Position numbers and translations under genes: made by a program. DNA of 64,000 nucleotides from Flavobacteriales bacterium (GTDB lineage: Bacteria; Bacteroidota; Bacteroidia; Flavobacteriales_C; GCA-002722245), in NCBI GenBank assembly GCA_002717515.1, contig PBEC01000018.1:134630-198629 (forward strand). Direction: 5' to 3'. The notes below the pieces were generated by a model that saw only the letters and a program-made list of their open reading frames with translations, was not told the DNA's origin and ran no database searches. Positions 1 to 10,658 of this stretch are shown piece after piece; positions within the stretch are counted from its first letter, which is position 1; each line of letters opens with the position of its first letter.

Positions 1-3000
1 TGTTCCATTGTTCTCGCTGTAATTAACGGAGAGATTTCTCAGCATCATTATTGCTCGAACACTGTGATTCATAATGTCTCTAGGAGTTAGTGTCACTTTT
101 GGTTTTTTAACCTGAGTGGTATCTTTTGGATTTTTCTTTACGGAGGGCCGTTTTTTATTACCTCTGTTAATTTGTTTTAGATATCTGGATTTGTTGTACA
201 GATTTACAAAATTAAGTTGTCCATTAATTTGACGCGTATTGTTGTTTGATATGTTATGACCTATGGAATCAACAAAAGCAGGGTTTGTGGCCTGCCAATC
301 GTACTTTCCTGTATATTTTGCGTTTGCCGTTATCCAGCTTGTTAAAGGAAATTTGTTTATCGGGATGCGATAGTTTGCACTAACGTTTTGAGAAAACATT
401 GTATTCCTTCCAAAATTTCTTAAATTATTCCAAACTGAATCTTTTTTCTCTTGACTGTCAATTCTTCCTAAAGGCTCATCAATTATAGCATTGTTGCTGG
501 AGTTATAATTTAACTTTAAAGTTTTGGTTAAATCCCATTTTACAGTATAGTCTCGATTGAAGTACCAATTTTTATTGTACGTTGGTTCTATTAATAAATT
601 GGCAGTTGAAACGTTTCTTATTTCACGCTCATTGAACATTCTGTTCATGTTTGTTTTTACTCCAATTTGTTGTGGCATATATTGAAAATTAAAATCACGA
701 TAAAGAGCAAGATATTTTGAGCGTTTTAGTTTTGCTACATTTTTACGATAGTCAATTTTATCTTTCTTTACCTGTTTAATTTCTTTTTGCAGTTTTTTTA
801 TTTCATCAGCGTAGGTACTGCTGTAGTTTCTCAATGACTTTAATGAGTCTTCGAGAGATTGTTCTTTTTTTGCTAATTTTGCTAGGTGTTTTTTTTCGAT
901 GTTCTTTATAATCGGAGTTTTTTTGAACGGTTGAATTGATTTTGGTCGATTGTTGTAGTTATAATTTACCCCCCCTTTGTAGTTTTGTACAAGATCAATC
1001 TTGGTGTTTACATCCTTCTTTTCATTTTCATTATAAGCAAATGTTGCATCGAAGTTTGAAATGTCATAAAGGCGTTTTTTCTTCTTCGCTTTTTTAAGTT
1101 TTTTTACATTAGAAAAATTAATACTCCTACTGGTTTGCTGATCTGGTGTAACGTCGAGTAAGTACGATTTATATGATCCGTTTTTTAATTGATTTATTTT
1201 TATGTCGGTGTCCAGAGGATTATATTTTTGGTCTTTTCTAACTTGATTATAGCTCATGTACACAGGAAGCGATAGTCCTATTTTTTCTGGCAGAAGTTTG
1301 CCCAGTTGAAAATTACTTGTTGCATTCATATTTCGGACAGTTTCTCTCGATCGATCACTGACTTTTTGGTCGATTGCCCCCCAGCCAGGAGTGCTGTATC
1401 CTCCCGATAAAGAGACATTTCCAAAATCTGCCAATTTCATATTAACACTTGCTGTAGAAGCCCATCCTCCTTGTTGGTCAAATTCCGACAGACGAAGTTC
1501 ATTTACCCATATTTCAGCGTCGCGTGTTTCCATTCCTATGGTGTCATTGTTTCGGACACCAATCATTAGGGAGGTGATGTTTGCCATACTGGGAGATCCT
1601 TTAACTATGGCAATATTTTTTCCATCAAATGTTGAATATCTCTCTGTAACGGGAATATTTAGTTCATTTCTTTTGGCTTTGAGGTTAGCGAATACTTCTT
1701 CATAATCGAAATCCATTCGGTTTCTTGCGTCCCAAATGGCCTCTCTCTTTTGATCGTCGCCCTGAGGGATATTATGGTCAGTAAATACAAGAGGGATTTC
1801 ATATTCGTAATAGTTTTCAGTATAATCGGATCCCATTCTTAAAAAAACTGACATATTTGGATTTTCCAAATCTATATCGGCGTCGTACGGATGTTCAGCA
1901 TGTATGTCCATTTGAATCCTCTTGTAGGACAACAGATCCAGATTTACAGGCTTGTACATTGCTCTGGCATCTCCGACATCAAGATTTTCAACTTGAATTT
2001 GCATGGCTTGTTCATTTTCCTGGTTTTGTGATCCCAAATTGAATTGACGTTGTGTATTTGGAGGTAATACATATGGAATAGGTGTTTTCTTTGAATCTTC
2101 CTCTAAGTTTACTGCACCAACGTTAAAAACAGGTGTTGTAGAGGGTGTCGAATTTTCTGCCGATAAGTCCTCTTCGTATTTCCTCCAGTCTGAACGAATT
2201 AAGTCCAACGAACCAAATCTGAGAACTACAGGATCTTTCCATCCTTTCAGCGCAAGTCTTATGAATCGAATGGACTGAAAGCCTTCAATGTTACCAATAA
2301 TATTATCGGGTGATTTAACGGGTATTCTAAAGTTGTACCAATTTACAGATTTTCCAGATCCTGAAACTTTAGCCTGAATTTTTTGAAAAAGATAATTTGT
2401 TCCTAAATCGTCTTCGTTTAAATCGTCAGGCCGCATTGATATTTTATATTCATAATAGCTTTCTCCTTCACTAAGTGTGTTGTCTCGATTTAAGTCTTCA
2501 ATATCTGGGAGAGTAGTTGAGGTACTCACGTAATCCAAGCCCGTTTGGCTTTGGGTTGGGGAATTGGCTTCAGTTCCATTAAAATCTTTATAACGTTCAA
2601 TTACATTTGCACTGACTGCATCCAGATTATCTCCTCGAAAGTATTGATAGTTGTCCGCCCCTGGATCTTTTCCAATATTACCAGGAGCGTTTTGTGTTCC
2701 TCCAAAATAATCCAGATATTTTGAATATTTTGACATTTCATCTCGATCTTGCATACCATCGAAACCAACGTCTTGAGCCTCTCTGGATTGTTCGTCATTA
2801 TCAAATGCGTTAATCAAGTTGATTTTGTTTGATACAAATCCCCATTCTGTAGTGTCGATATCAACATTGGGATCGCTGACTGAAGGCAATCCGTTTTCAA
2901 AAGATTTTCTTCCGTCTCGTAATATGTCTTCTGAAATATTACCAATATGTATATAAAGATCTCCACCTTCCATAGATCCTCCAAAGGCATCAATGTCATC

Positions 3001-5961
3001 CATTGATGAGGGATCATCTGGAAAAGGGTCCATTACCCAAAATTCAATAAATTCAATATTTTGACTAGCAAAATCCACATAATCTATTTTTCTCATTATC
3101 CCACCCCATCGGGTTTCAGGTTCAAATAATGTACCGGTTGTTTTGTCGATACCTTTGGATATTCCTGGAGCTCCTGTGGTATCGTAATTGTATGGACCTC
3201 TTTCTTCAGGAAAATAAGCTAAGTCAAGAGTTTGAAGTGTTGGAGGTTCACCTACAGCTAAACTTTTGTATGGATAAATTTCACTTTGTAATATAATTCT
3301 TTGGTAAAGGTTTTCTTGTATGGTTTTGTTTCCTTTAATGTGATCAGGAGTGTTTACACCGTCTCTACTTCCAAACAAAGGGTCGATATTGTACCAGGCC
3401 AATTTTGATCGATTAAATCCATAGGCTAAATCATTAATCAGATCTCCTTCAGGCCATTCTGGATTTCCCTGAGGAGTGGAGGCCAGAGTCCATGTTATTC
3501 TATTTCGAATATCAATACCTGTTTGACCGGCCTCAAAGTCATCGATGAAAGAAACAGCCTGTCCATTGTTTTCGATTGCGTTTGGTGAACCAGGCACCAA
3601 CTGTGCAAATTCTCCTTTTATTTCGATGGATGATTTAGCTTTTGTATTATATAAAAGTTTGTCAATTACCTTTGTAAGATATTTTGATTCTGTTCTATAA
3701 TCTGTATTCAATCCCCACATAGTATTCCTTATCGGTTCCTCTCCTTGGTTTACTTTTTGAGTTAAAGGTCTTTCAGTCAGATTTATAAAGGTTCCGCCAA
3801 TATGAAAGTCTTTGTTTACTTCGTATTGCAAATTGGTTCCAAAAAGAGTTTTACTCATAATGCTGAACATGGCATTGCTTTCAACATTTACTCGTATTGG
3901 AGTGTTTGAATTAAGTATCGATTCATTTAAAATGGTAACCTGGCCCATGTTGTAGTCTACTCTAAAATCAACGCCTTCCACAAGGTTTCTTCCTCCTGCG
4001 GTCACGGTAACAGCACCTCTTGGTATACTGAATGAATTTAAATTGATGATGTTGCTTTTCGAAGAGTAACGGGCATATATTCTAAATCGATTTTGTGTTG
4101 GAAATTCATTTTTAGCCCTGAATTTACTTACATGATATAATGAGTCGAATGCAAAAGTATCCGCAATTGCATTGTCATTAATCTCAACTCTTAATTTGTT
4201 ACCAAAAGGTTCCAATACTGGGAAGTAAATTTTCCCATTTTGAAGTCGAATGGTTTGCCCTTCAATTATGTCGTATTTTCCGTCCGGTCTTGGGTTTTGA
4301 AGGTTGTCAAGGCGATCCATACCCATAATCTCTAACCATCTTTTATTGCTCACATTCGGGTTTGCTCCAACTGCATTTAAAAAGTTAATATCATTGTTCG
4401 AAGATGGGTCTCTATATCGAATATCAATTTCTAGAGTTGAAGCATCAACCCCATAAGTTCCTAACGAGTAGACATTTTTCATCATAAGTTCCCAAAGTGG
4501 AACATTAGTGTTGTTGACTTGTGTCGACTTTAGCATTTTTAAAAAAATGGCAGATTGAACATCAGTTACTTCACTGGAGAATTCTCCAACTTGATAAACT
4601 TGATCTGATCCGATAACTGTATATTGATAAGCAATTGCCAACACTTCATCGTCTTCCATTTTTCGATTCAGTGAAATATATCCCAACTGGGGATGAATGA
4701 AATATTCTGATTCAGTTAGTTTTCTTGCGTTTTCAATTTTATTGAAATGAATTCCTGCAGTGTAATTATAGTTTGCTCCAATCAATTCTCCCGACGCTGA
4801 ATTATAGAGTCGAACAGAAGCATCATTATTTATTTTATTGTAAAGATTATTACTGGCGTTATCGGGAAAAATTTGTGTTCCGGTTAAAGTTCCATCGTAT
4901 GGTACGTTTTCCCCTAAGTCCATAAAACCAATTACATTTCTGGCACCTGGGTTGGCACTGATTCCAACATTTGTAACCCATACTTCAGCTTTTATTATGC
5001 TTACTGTTGAGTTCAGTATGGGAGGATTCGATAAGCTTTGATTGTAGTTATCTGCAAAATATTGAGCTAAGAAGAAATGACGATTATCCTCATAATCATC
5101 AGCTTGGATATATACCTCTTTCGTTTGAACACCTCCACTTAACTCAATAGTTTTTGATTCTGATTTTTGTTGAGATAAAACCGTTTGAACATTTAATTTC
5201 CCAAATTGCATTTCGGTTTTGACTCCAAATAAACTCTGACTTCCTTGGATTAAAGTTGAGTTAAGCGGCATGGTAACATTACCCAGTTCTATGTTTTTTA
5301 AAATTTCGTCCTCTTTTCCTTGGTATTGAAGTTTCATTTGGTTTTCAAAATCAAATGAAGCCTCGGTATTGTAGCTTGTTCCAAGTTCAAGTTTATCTCC
5401 TATTTTACCGCTAACATTAAGTTGTATTTTTTCATCGAAGTCGAAACTTGTCACACGTTGACTTTCAACTCTAATAATAGGATTCTCTGTTTTTGTGGAT
5501 GTGACCCCAAAAATCAACTCTGCAGAACCTTGAGGTTTAATTTCAATTTTATCGTTACCAAAAATAGATCGAATTGCTCCTCCTCCAGGGATAATACCTC
5601 CTATTACATCACTACTTGACGAAGTTCCTGTATTTTCCTGCTGTTTTTGTTTCCAATAGTCCCTCTCGGATTCTTTGTATCGATTTTTCCAAAAATCATC
5701 AAAGTTTTGTTCATCACCAGGTCGGTATTCTTGATCTCCTACTTTTTCCTTGAGCTTGTAAGTATTGGTAATAGGGTCATATATTACCTCATATTCAATA
5801 TTATTAGGATCTTTTAGGTCAAAAGGTTTTTTGTCTTCATCATATAGAACGGATGGTGTACTCAATGAGTCTCCTGAGTCGGACTGTGCAGAACCTTTCA
5901 TCAAGCAAATCATTAAAGCCAATGAGAGTAAGTAATATTTTATGTCCTTATTAAACTTCAA
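1..5961 (-). CDS. sprA: Cell-surface protein SprA (T9SS translocon / gliding motility), C-terminus beyond window
   Basis: Not in ORF track. Minus frame starts at TTG 5961 (LKFNKDIKYYLLSLALMICLMKGSAQ..., signal peptide) and reads DPNNIEYEVIYDPITNTYKLKEKVGDQEYRPGDEQNFDDFWKNRYKESERDYWKQKQQ. Spot-checked lines across the region, including the first 240 nt, have no stops in this frame. Directly downstream of ruvA, as is typical for sprA. Confidence 0.88.
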   Translation of the reverse strand, partial: MKFNKDIKYYLLSLALMICLMKGSAQSDSGDSLSTPSVLYDEDKKPFDLKDPNNIEYEVIYDPITNTYKLKEKVGDQEYRPGDEQNFDDFWKNRYKESERDYWKQKQQENTGTSSSSDVIGGIIPGGGAIRSIFGNDKIEIKPQGSAELIFGVTSTKTENPIIRVESQRVTSFDFDEKIQLNVSGKIGDKLELGTSYNTEASFDFENQMKLQYQGKEDEILKNIELGNVTMPLNSTLIQGSQSLFGVKTEMQFGKLNVQTVLSQQKSESKTIELSGGVQTKEVYIQADDYEDNRHFFLAQYFADNYNQSLSNPPILNSTVSIIKAEVWVTNVGISANPGARNVIGFMDLGENVPYDGTLTGTQIFPDNASNNLYNKINNDASVRLYNSASGELIGANYNYTAGIHFNKIENARKLTESEYFIHPQLGYISLNRKMEDDEVLAIAYQYTVIGSDQVYQVGEFSSEVTDVQSAIFLKMLKSTQVNNTNVPLWELMMKNVYSLGTYGVDASTLEIDIRYRDPSSNNDINFLNAVGANPNVSNKRWLEIMGMDRLDNLQNPRPDGKYDIIEGQTIRLQNGKIYFPVLEPFGNKLRVEINDNAIADTFAFDSLYHVSKFRAKNEFPTQNRFRIYARYSSKSNIINLNSFSIPRGAVTVTAGGRNLVEGVDFRVDYNMGQVTILNESILNSNTPIRVNVESNAMFSIMSKTLFGTNLQYEVNKDFHIGGTFINLTERPLTQKVNQGEEPIRNTMWGLNTDYRTESKYLTKVIDKLLYNTKAKSSIEIKGEFAQLVPGSPNAIENNGQAVSFIDDFEAGQTGIDIRNRITWTLASTPQGNPEWPEGDLINDLAYGFNRSKLAWYNIDPLFGSRDGVNTPDHIKGNKTIQENLYQRIILQSEIYPYKSLAVGEPPTLQTLDLAYFPEERGPYNYDTTGAPGISKGIDKTTGTLFEPETRWGGIMRKIDYVDFASQNIEFIEFWVMDPFPDDPSSMDDIDAFGGSMEGGDLYIHIGNISEDILRDGRKSFENGLPSVSDPNVDIDTTEWGFVSNKINLINAFDNDEQSREAQDVGFDGMQDRDEMSKYSKYLDYFGGTQNAPGNIGKDPGADNYQYFRGDNLDAVSANVIERYKDFNGTEANSPTQSQTGLDYVSTSTTLPDIEDLNRDNTLSEGESYYEYKISMRPDDLNEDDLGTNYLFQKIQAKVSGSGKSVNWYNFRIPVKSPDNIIGNIEGFQSIRFIRLALKGWKDPVVLRFGSLDLIRSDWRKYEEDLSAENSTPSTTPVFNVGAVNLEEDSKKTPIPYVLPPNTQRQFNLGSQNQENEQAMQIQVENLDVGDARAMYKPVNLDLLSYKRIQMDIHAEHPYDADIDLENPNMSVFLRMGSDYTENYYEYEIPLVFTDHNIPQGDDQKREAIWDARNRMDFDYEEVFANLKAKRNELNIPVTERYSTFDGKNIAIVKGSPSMANITSLMIGVRNNDTIGMETRDAEIWVNELRLSEFDQQGGWASTASVNMKLADFGNVSLSGGYSTPGWGAIDQKVSDRSRETVRNMNATSNFQLGKLLPEKIGLSLPVYMSYNQVRKDQKYNPLDTDIKINQLKNGSYKSYLLDVTPDQQTSRSINFSNVKKLKKAKKKKRLYDISNFDATFAYNENEKKDVNTKIDLVQNYKGGVNYNYNNRPKSIQPFKKTPIIKNIEKKHLAKLAKKEQSLEDSLKSLRNYSSTYADEIKKLQKEIKQVKKDKIDYRKNVAKLKRSKYLALYRDFNFQYMPQQIGVKTNMNRMFNEREIRNVSTANLLIEPTYNKNWYFNRDYTVKWDLTKTLKLNYNSSNNAIIDEPLGRIDSQEKKDSVWNNLRNFGRNTMFSQNVSANYRIPINKFPLTSWITANAKYTGKYDWQATNPAFVDSIGHNISNNNTRQINGQLNFVNLYNKSRYLKQINRGNKKRPSVKKNPKDTTQVKKPKVTLTPRDIMNHSVRAIMMLRNLSVNYSENNGT

Positions 5962-5962
5962 T

Positions 5963-6547
5963 CTAAAGATTTTTCAACGCTTCTTTAATTAAACTTTCTA
6001 CGTCTAATTCCGGTTGAGCCTTTAGTACCTTATTTAAAACTTTTTCCACCGAATTTTTGATGAAACCAAGTGCCAATAATGCAGATAACGCTTCATCTCG
6101 ATTTGTATTGTTAGCAAATGTTAAAATATTTTGTTCTATGCCATCAATTTTTCCGAGTTTATCTTTTAAATCAACAATGATCCTTTGGGCAGACTTTGCT
6201 CCTATGCCTTTAATACTTTTTAAAGCATTAACATCACTCGTGACAATTGCGGTTGTGATTTCTTCCGCAGTCATACTTGAAAGCATTATTCTGGCAGTAC
6301 TTGCTCCAACACCATTTACAGAAATCAATTGGCGAAAAATTTCTCGTTCACTTTTTTCGGCGAATCCATAAAGTATATGGGCATCTTCTTTTATTGATAA
6401 GTGGGTATATAATTTACAATTTTCATCGGTTCCTAATTTTGAAAATGTAATCAAAGAGATATTCAGAAAGTACCCAATTCCATTTGTTTCTAAAATGGCG
6501 TGAGTAGGAGATTTTTCGATGAGTTTTCCCTCTATGTGATGAATCAT
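5963..6547 (-). CDS. ruvA: Holliday junction branch migration protein RuvA
   Basis: 194 aa; MIHHIEGKLIEKSPTHAILETNGIGYFLNIS, HhH motifs (SVNGVGASTARIML, SIKGIGAKSAQRIIVDLKDKL). Confidence 0.95.
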   Translation of the reverse strand: MIHHIEGKLIEKSPTHAILETNGIGYFLNISLITFSKLGTDENCKLYTHLSIKEDAHILYGFAEKSEREIFRQLISVNGVGASTARIMLSSMTAEEITTAIVTSDVNALKSIKGIGAKSAQRIIVDLKDKLGKIDGIEQNILTFANNTNRDEALSALLALGFIKNSVEKVLNKVLKAQPELDVESLIKEALKNL

Positions 6548-8826
6548 GATTTTTTTGTTTGTTTAACTTGAGCATCAACTACTGCGAGCGTTGTCATATT
6601 CACAATTTCACGAACGCTTGCTCCAAGTTGCATAATGTGGACGGATTTATTCATGCCTAAGAGCACGGGTCCAATAACTTCTAAATCTCCCATTTGTTGG
6701 AGCAATTTGTATGAAATATTACCGGATGAAAGGTTTGGGAAAATTAGTGTATTTGCTCTTTTTCCATTTAATTTTGAGAACGGGAATTGTTCGTTTAATA
6801 AAGTTGGATTCACTGCAAAATTAGCTTGAATATCACCGTCTACAATCATTTTAGGATGATTCTTGTGAAGTGTTTTTACAGCTTCGATTACTTTATCAGG
6901 TCCTTTTCCTTCAACGGAACCAAAATTGGAATAACTCAACATTGCGATTCTTGGTTCAATATTAAATTCCTTAACCGCTTTGTGTGTGAGCAATGCAATA
7001 TCTGCTAAATCTTCTGCGCTTGGATTTTGATTAATTGTGGTGTCAGCAAAGAAATAAGGACCATAATTTTTAGTCAAAACAAGGTACATTCCAGCAAGTT
7101 TTCCTATTTTTTCATCAACACCAATTATTTGAAGTGAAGGTCTTATAGAATCCTTGTATTTTCTTGTCACACCTGTAATTAATGCATCGGCTTCTCCATT
7201 TTCAACCATCATGCTTCCGAAATAATTACGGCTTCGCATAATTTTACGGGCTTCATATTTTGTGACTCCTCTTCTGTTTCTTTTTTTGTACAACAGGTCA
7301 CCATATTCTTCAAGCTTGATTCTGGCCTCATCGGATCGAGTATCGATAATTTTAACCCCTTCTAAATCCAATTGATACTCTTCAATTAAATCGGATATAT
7401 TTTCTTTATTTCCTAATAAAATGGGTTCACAAACGCCTTCATCGAAAACTGTTTGCGCCGCTTTTAAAACCTTGTAATTGTCTGCTTCTGCAAACACAAC
7501 TTTTTTAGGATTTTGTTTTGCTCTTAATGTAACTTGTTGCATCAGGGTACTGTCGTAACCCATTCTGCTGATTAAATCCTGTTTGTATGTTTCCCAATTT
7601 TTAATTGGTTTTTGAGCTATGCCAGAATCCATTGCGGCTTTTGCAACTGCAGGAGCAACTATAGAAATTAATCTTGGATCTGTTGGTTTTGGAATAATAT
7701 ATTCTTTTCCAAAAACAAGGTTTTTTAGATTGTAAGCTTTACTAACTTCTTCTGGAACAGGTTCTTTAGCTAAAGCAGCAATTGCTTTTACAGCAGCAAT
7801 TTTCATTTCTTCATTAATCCCTGTAGCATTTACATCCATTGCGCCTCGGAATATAAAAGGAAAGCCAATCACGTTATTGACTTGATTAGGATGATCTGAC
7901 CTACCAGTTGCCAGGATGATGTCCTCTCTGGATTTGATGGCCAATTCATAAGAAATTTCTGGATCGGGATTGGCGCATGCAAAAACTATTGGATTCGGAG
8001 CCATTGTTTGTACCATTTTTGCAGATAAAATATTTCCTTTGGAAAGCCCCAAAAATACATCTGCACCTACAATTGCTTCTTCAAGAGTTGAGGCATTTAC
8101 ATCATTGGCAAAATAAGCTTTTTGTTCGGTTAAATTTTCCCTGGATGGTTTGATAACGCCTTTTGAATCAAGCATTAAGATGTTTTCCTTTTTTGCACCA
8201 AGAGAAATATACAACTTTGCACAACTTACTGCAGAAGCACCAGCTCCATTTACGATTATTCTTACGTTCTCAATATTTTTTTCAACGAGACTGAGGGCGT
8301 TAATCAAACCTGCAGTTGTAATAATTGCAGTACCGTGCTGATCATCATGCATAATAGGAATATTTAATTCCTCTTTTAAGCGACGTTCTATTTCAAAACA
8401 TTCCGGCGCTTTTATGTCCTCAAGATTTATCCCTCCAAAAGTTGGAGATATTGATTTTACAGTATTAATAAACTGATCTACATCCGTGGCATCAACTTCA
8501 ATATCGAAACAATCTAAATCGGCAAATATTTTAAAAAGCAAACCTTTACCCTCCATTACAGGTTTGGAAGCTTCAGGTCCAATATCGCCTAAACCCAATA
8601 CAGCTGTTCCATTTGAAATAACAGCAACTAAATTTGATTTTGCTGTATATTTATATACATTGTTTTTATTTTTGGCAATTGCCAAGCAAGGTTCTGCAAC
8701 CCCGGGAGAATAGGCTAAAGATAAGTCTCTTTGGGTACTGTAAGGTTTTGTAGGAACAACTTCAATTTTACCAGGTTTGCCGTTGGAATGATAGTCCAGG
8801 GCTTCCTTTTTTCTCAGTTTCGCCAT
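6544..8826 (-). CDS. maeB: NADP-dependent malic enzyme with C-terminal phosphotransacetylase-like domain
   Basis: 760 aa; YSPGVAEPCLAI, MHDDQHGTAIITTAGLINAL, C-terminal PTA-like domain (GEADALITGVTRKYKDSIRPSLQIIG). Confidence 0.95.
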   Translation of the reverse strand: MAKLRKKEALDYHSNGKPGKIEVVPTKPYSTQRDLSLAYSPGVAEPCLAIAKNKNNVYKYTAKSNLVAVISNGTAVLGLGDIGPEASKPVMEGKGLLFKIFADLDCFDIEVDATDVDQFINTVKSISPTFGGINLEDIKAPECFEIERRLKEELNIPIMHDDQHGTAIITTAGLINALSLVEKNIENVRIIVNGAGASAVSCAKLYISLGAKKENILMLDSKGVIKPSRENLTEQKAYFANDVNASTLEEAIVGADVFLGLSKGNILSAKMVQTMAPNPIVFACANPDPEISYELAIKSREDIILATGRSDHPNQVNNVIGFPFIFRGAMDVNATGINEEMKIAAVKAIAALAKEPVPEEVSKAYNLKNLVFGKEYIIPKPTDPRLISIVAPAVAKAAMDSGIAQKPIKNWETYKQDLISRMGYDSTLMQQVTLRAKQNPKKVVFAEADNYKVLKAAQTVFDEGVCEPILLGNKENISDLIEEYQLDLEGVKIIDTRSDEARIKLEEYGDLLYKKRNRRGVTKYEARKIMRSRNYFGSMMVENGEADALITGVTRKYKDSIRPSLQIIGVDEKIGKLAGMYLVLTKNYGPYFFADTTINQNPSAEDLADIALLTHKAVKEFNIEPRIAMLSYSNFGSVEGKGPDKVIEAVKTLHKNHPKMIVDGDIQANFAVNPTLLNEQFPFSKLNGKRANTLIFPNLSSGNISYKLLQQMGDLEVIGPVLLGMNKSVHIMQLGASVREIVNMTTLAVVDAQVKQTKKS

Positions 8827-8944
8827 TTTTTTAGTTTAAAGATGGTTTTTATTCAAGAATAAAGCTCGCTAAAATAAGGAATATATGACTAAAATCATTT
8901 ATTCTAGTTGTGAATCATATATCCTTTTTTGGTATTTTACAATC

Positions 8945-9640
8945 ATGAAGAAAATAGTTGTTTTATCGGGTGCCGGAATGAGTGCTGAAAGTGGTATTTC
9001 AACCTTTAGAGATAGCAATGGTTTATGGGAGAATCATAAAATTGAAGATGTCGCAACTTCTCAGGCATGGGAGCGAAATAAAGAATTGGTTTTAAGATTT
9101 TATAACTTGAGAAGAAAACAACTTTTTGAGGTTGAACCAAATAATGGTCATAAGGCTTTGGTTAAACTGGAAGAAAAATATGACGTTCAAATTATTACTC
9201 AAAATGTCGACGATTTGCATGAGAGAGCCGGCTCATCAAATATTTTACACCTTCATGGCGAGCTCAAAAAGGTGCGTTCAACAGTAGATTCCAATTTGGT
9301 ATACGATTGGGATCGGTGGGACCTTAAATTGGGAGATACTTGCGAGAAAGGAAGTCAGCTTCGTCCTCATATTGTGTGGTTTGGAGAGGATGTTCCGCAA
9401 ATTTTAAATGCCTCTGGAATCGTTAAGCAGGCGGATTATTTAATTGTTGTTGGAACATCATTAAATGTTTATCCAGCAGCAGGATTATTATATGACGTCA
9501 GGCCAAATGTCCCAATTTATGTTGTGGATCCTGGAAATGTGGAAGTGGGATTCTTTAAAGGAGTAAAAGTCATAAAATCCAATGCGGTAGAAGGGTTGAC
9601 AAACTTGGTGAACAAGTTGTTACAAATAAACAAAAAATGA
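8945..9640 (+). CDS. cobB: NAD-dependent protein deacylase, Sir2 family
   Basis: MKKIVVLSGAGMSAESGISTFRDSNGLWE, TQNVDDLHERAG, LHGEL, IVVGTSLNVYPAAGL. Track start 8885 adds 20 non-homologous residues; ATG 8945 preferred. Confidence 0.92.
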   Translation: MKKIVVLSGAGMSAESGISTFRDSNGLWENHKIEDVATSQAWERNKELVLRFYNLRRKQLFEVEPNNGHKALVKLEEKYDVQIITQNVDDLHERAGSSNILHLHGELKKVRSTVDSNLVYDWDRWDLKLGDTCEKGSQLRPHIVWFGEDVPQILNASGIVKQADYLIVVGTSLNVYPAAGLLYDVRPNVPIYVVDPGNVEVGFFKGVKVIKSNAVEGLTNLVNKLLQINKK

Positions 9641-9644
9641 ATAT

Positions 9645-10658
9645 TTGCGTAAAAAGTCCATGGAATTAAAGCCGAAAATTTTAGTGCTATACACTGGGGG
9701 AACTATTGGCATGGTGAAATCAGAATCGGGAACGTATGTTCCGTTCTCATTGGAAGGTCTTTTAGGTTGCATCCCTGAAATTAATGCGCTAGGCGTTGAT
9801 CTGCACTTAGAATCTTTTAAAATTCCTTTGGATTCAGCTTTAATAGGACCGGGAGAATGGCTTGAGATAGTCAATGTAATCAAGAATAATTATGATTTAG
9901 TGGATGGGTTTGTTGTTTTGCACGGAACCGATACAATGGCTTATACGTCTTCCGCTCTAAGTTTTATGTTGCGGGGGATTCATAAACCTGTAGTGCTTAC
10001 AGGTGCACAAGTTCCCATTTATGAATCAGATTCAGACGGGATATCCAATTTTATAAATGCACTGAAAATTGCGCGTGATGGAGTCGTGAGAGAGGTTTCT
10101 TTATGGTTTCATGAAACCTTATTCAAGGGAGCATGTGTTACTAAATTCGATAGTAAGGACTTTAATGGATTTAGTTCTCCAAATCATTCTCATTTAGCAA
10201 AAAAAGGCAGTAAAATAATTTACAATAAGCATGCTTTTCTTAAGGGAAATATTGAGCGAAACTTTTTTAAGAAAATCAATTCTAAGGTAAAGTTTTTAAA
10301 TCTTTTACCTTCTGTAAACAAACAAATTGAAGCCAAAGTAATACAGGAAAATTCCATTCAAGGAATCGTTTTGAGCATTTTTGGGTCAGGTACCGTTCCT
10401 TTGGTGCAAAACGATCCCGTTTTTTTAGCACTAAAAAATAAAAAGCTGCCAATTTTAGCAGTTACAGAATGCTATAAGGGTGGTTTGGAAATTGGAAAAT
10501 ATGAGGCAGGATCTGTTTTGAATGAATTGGGGGTTATTTCAGGGCAAAAAATGACAAAAGAGGCTGCCTTGACGAAGTTGATTGTGGCAACTTCTAATTT
10601 TGAAAGTACAGAAAAAATAAATTCTTATTTGTCTAAAAATCAAGTAGGAGAACTTTAA
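9645..10658 (+). CDS. ansA: Type I L-asparaginase
   Basis: KPKILVLYTGGTIGM and VLHGTDTMAYTSSALSFML motifs; start TTG 9645 or ATG 9660. Confidence 0.92.
   Translation: MRKKSMELKPKILVLYTGGTIGMVKSESGTYVPFSLEGLLGCIPEINALGVDLHLESFKIPLDSALIGPGEWLEIVNVIKNNYDLVDGFVVLHGTDTMAYTSSALSFMLRGIHKPVVLTGAQVPIYESDSDGISNFINALKIARDGVVREVSLWFHETLFKGACVTKFDSKDFNGFSSPNHSHLAKKGSKIIYNKHAFLKGNIERNFFKKINSKVKFLNLLPSVNKQIEAKVIQENSIQGIVLSIFGSGTVPLVQNDPVFLALKNKKLPILAVTECYKGGLEIGKYEAGSVLNELGVISGQKMTKEAALTKLIVATSNFESTEKINSYLSKNQVGEL

Noticed and set aside
1391-3017. Track ORFs on both strands inside 1..5961
   Set aside because: They lie within the continuous minus-frame sprA coding region in other frames; no recognisable protein features.
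6057-8713. Plus-strand ORFs opposite ruvA and maeB
   Set aside because: Antisense shadows of well-conserved genes.
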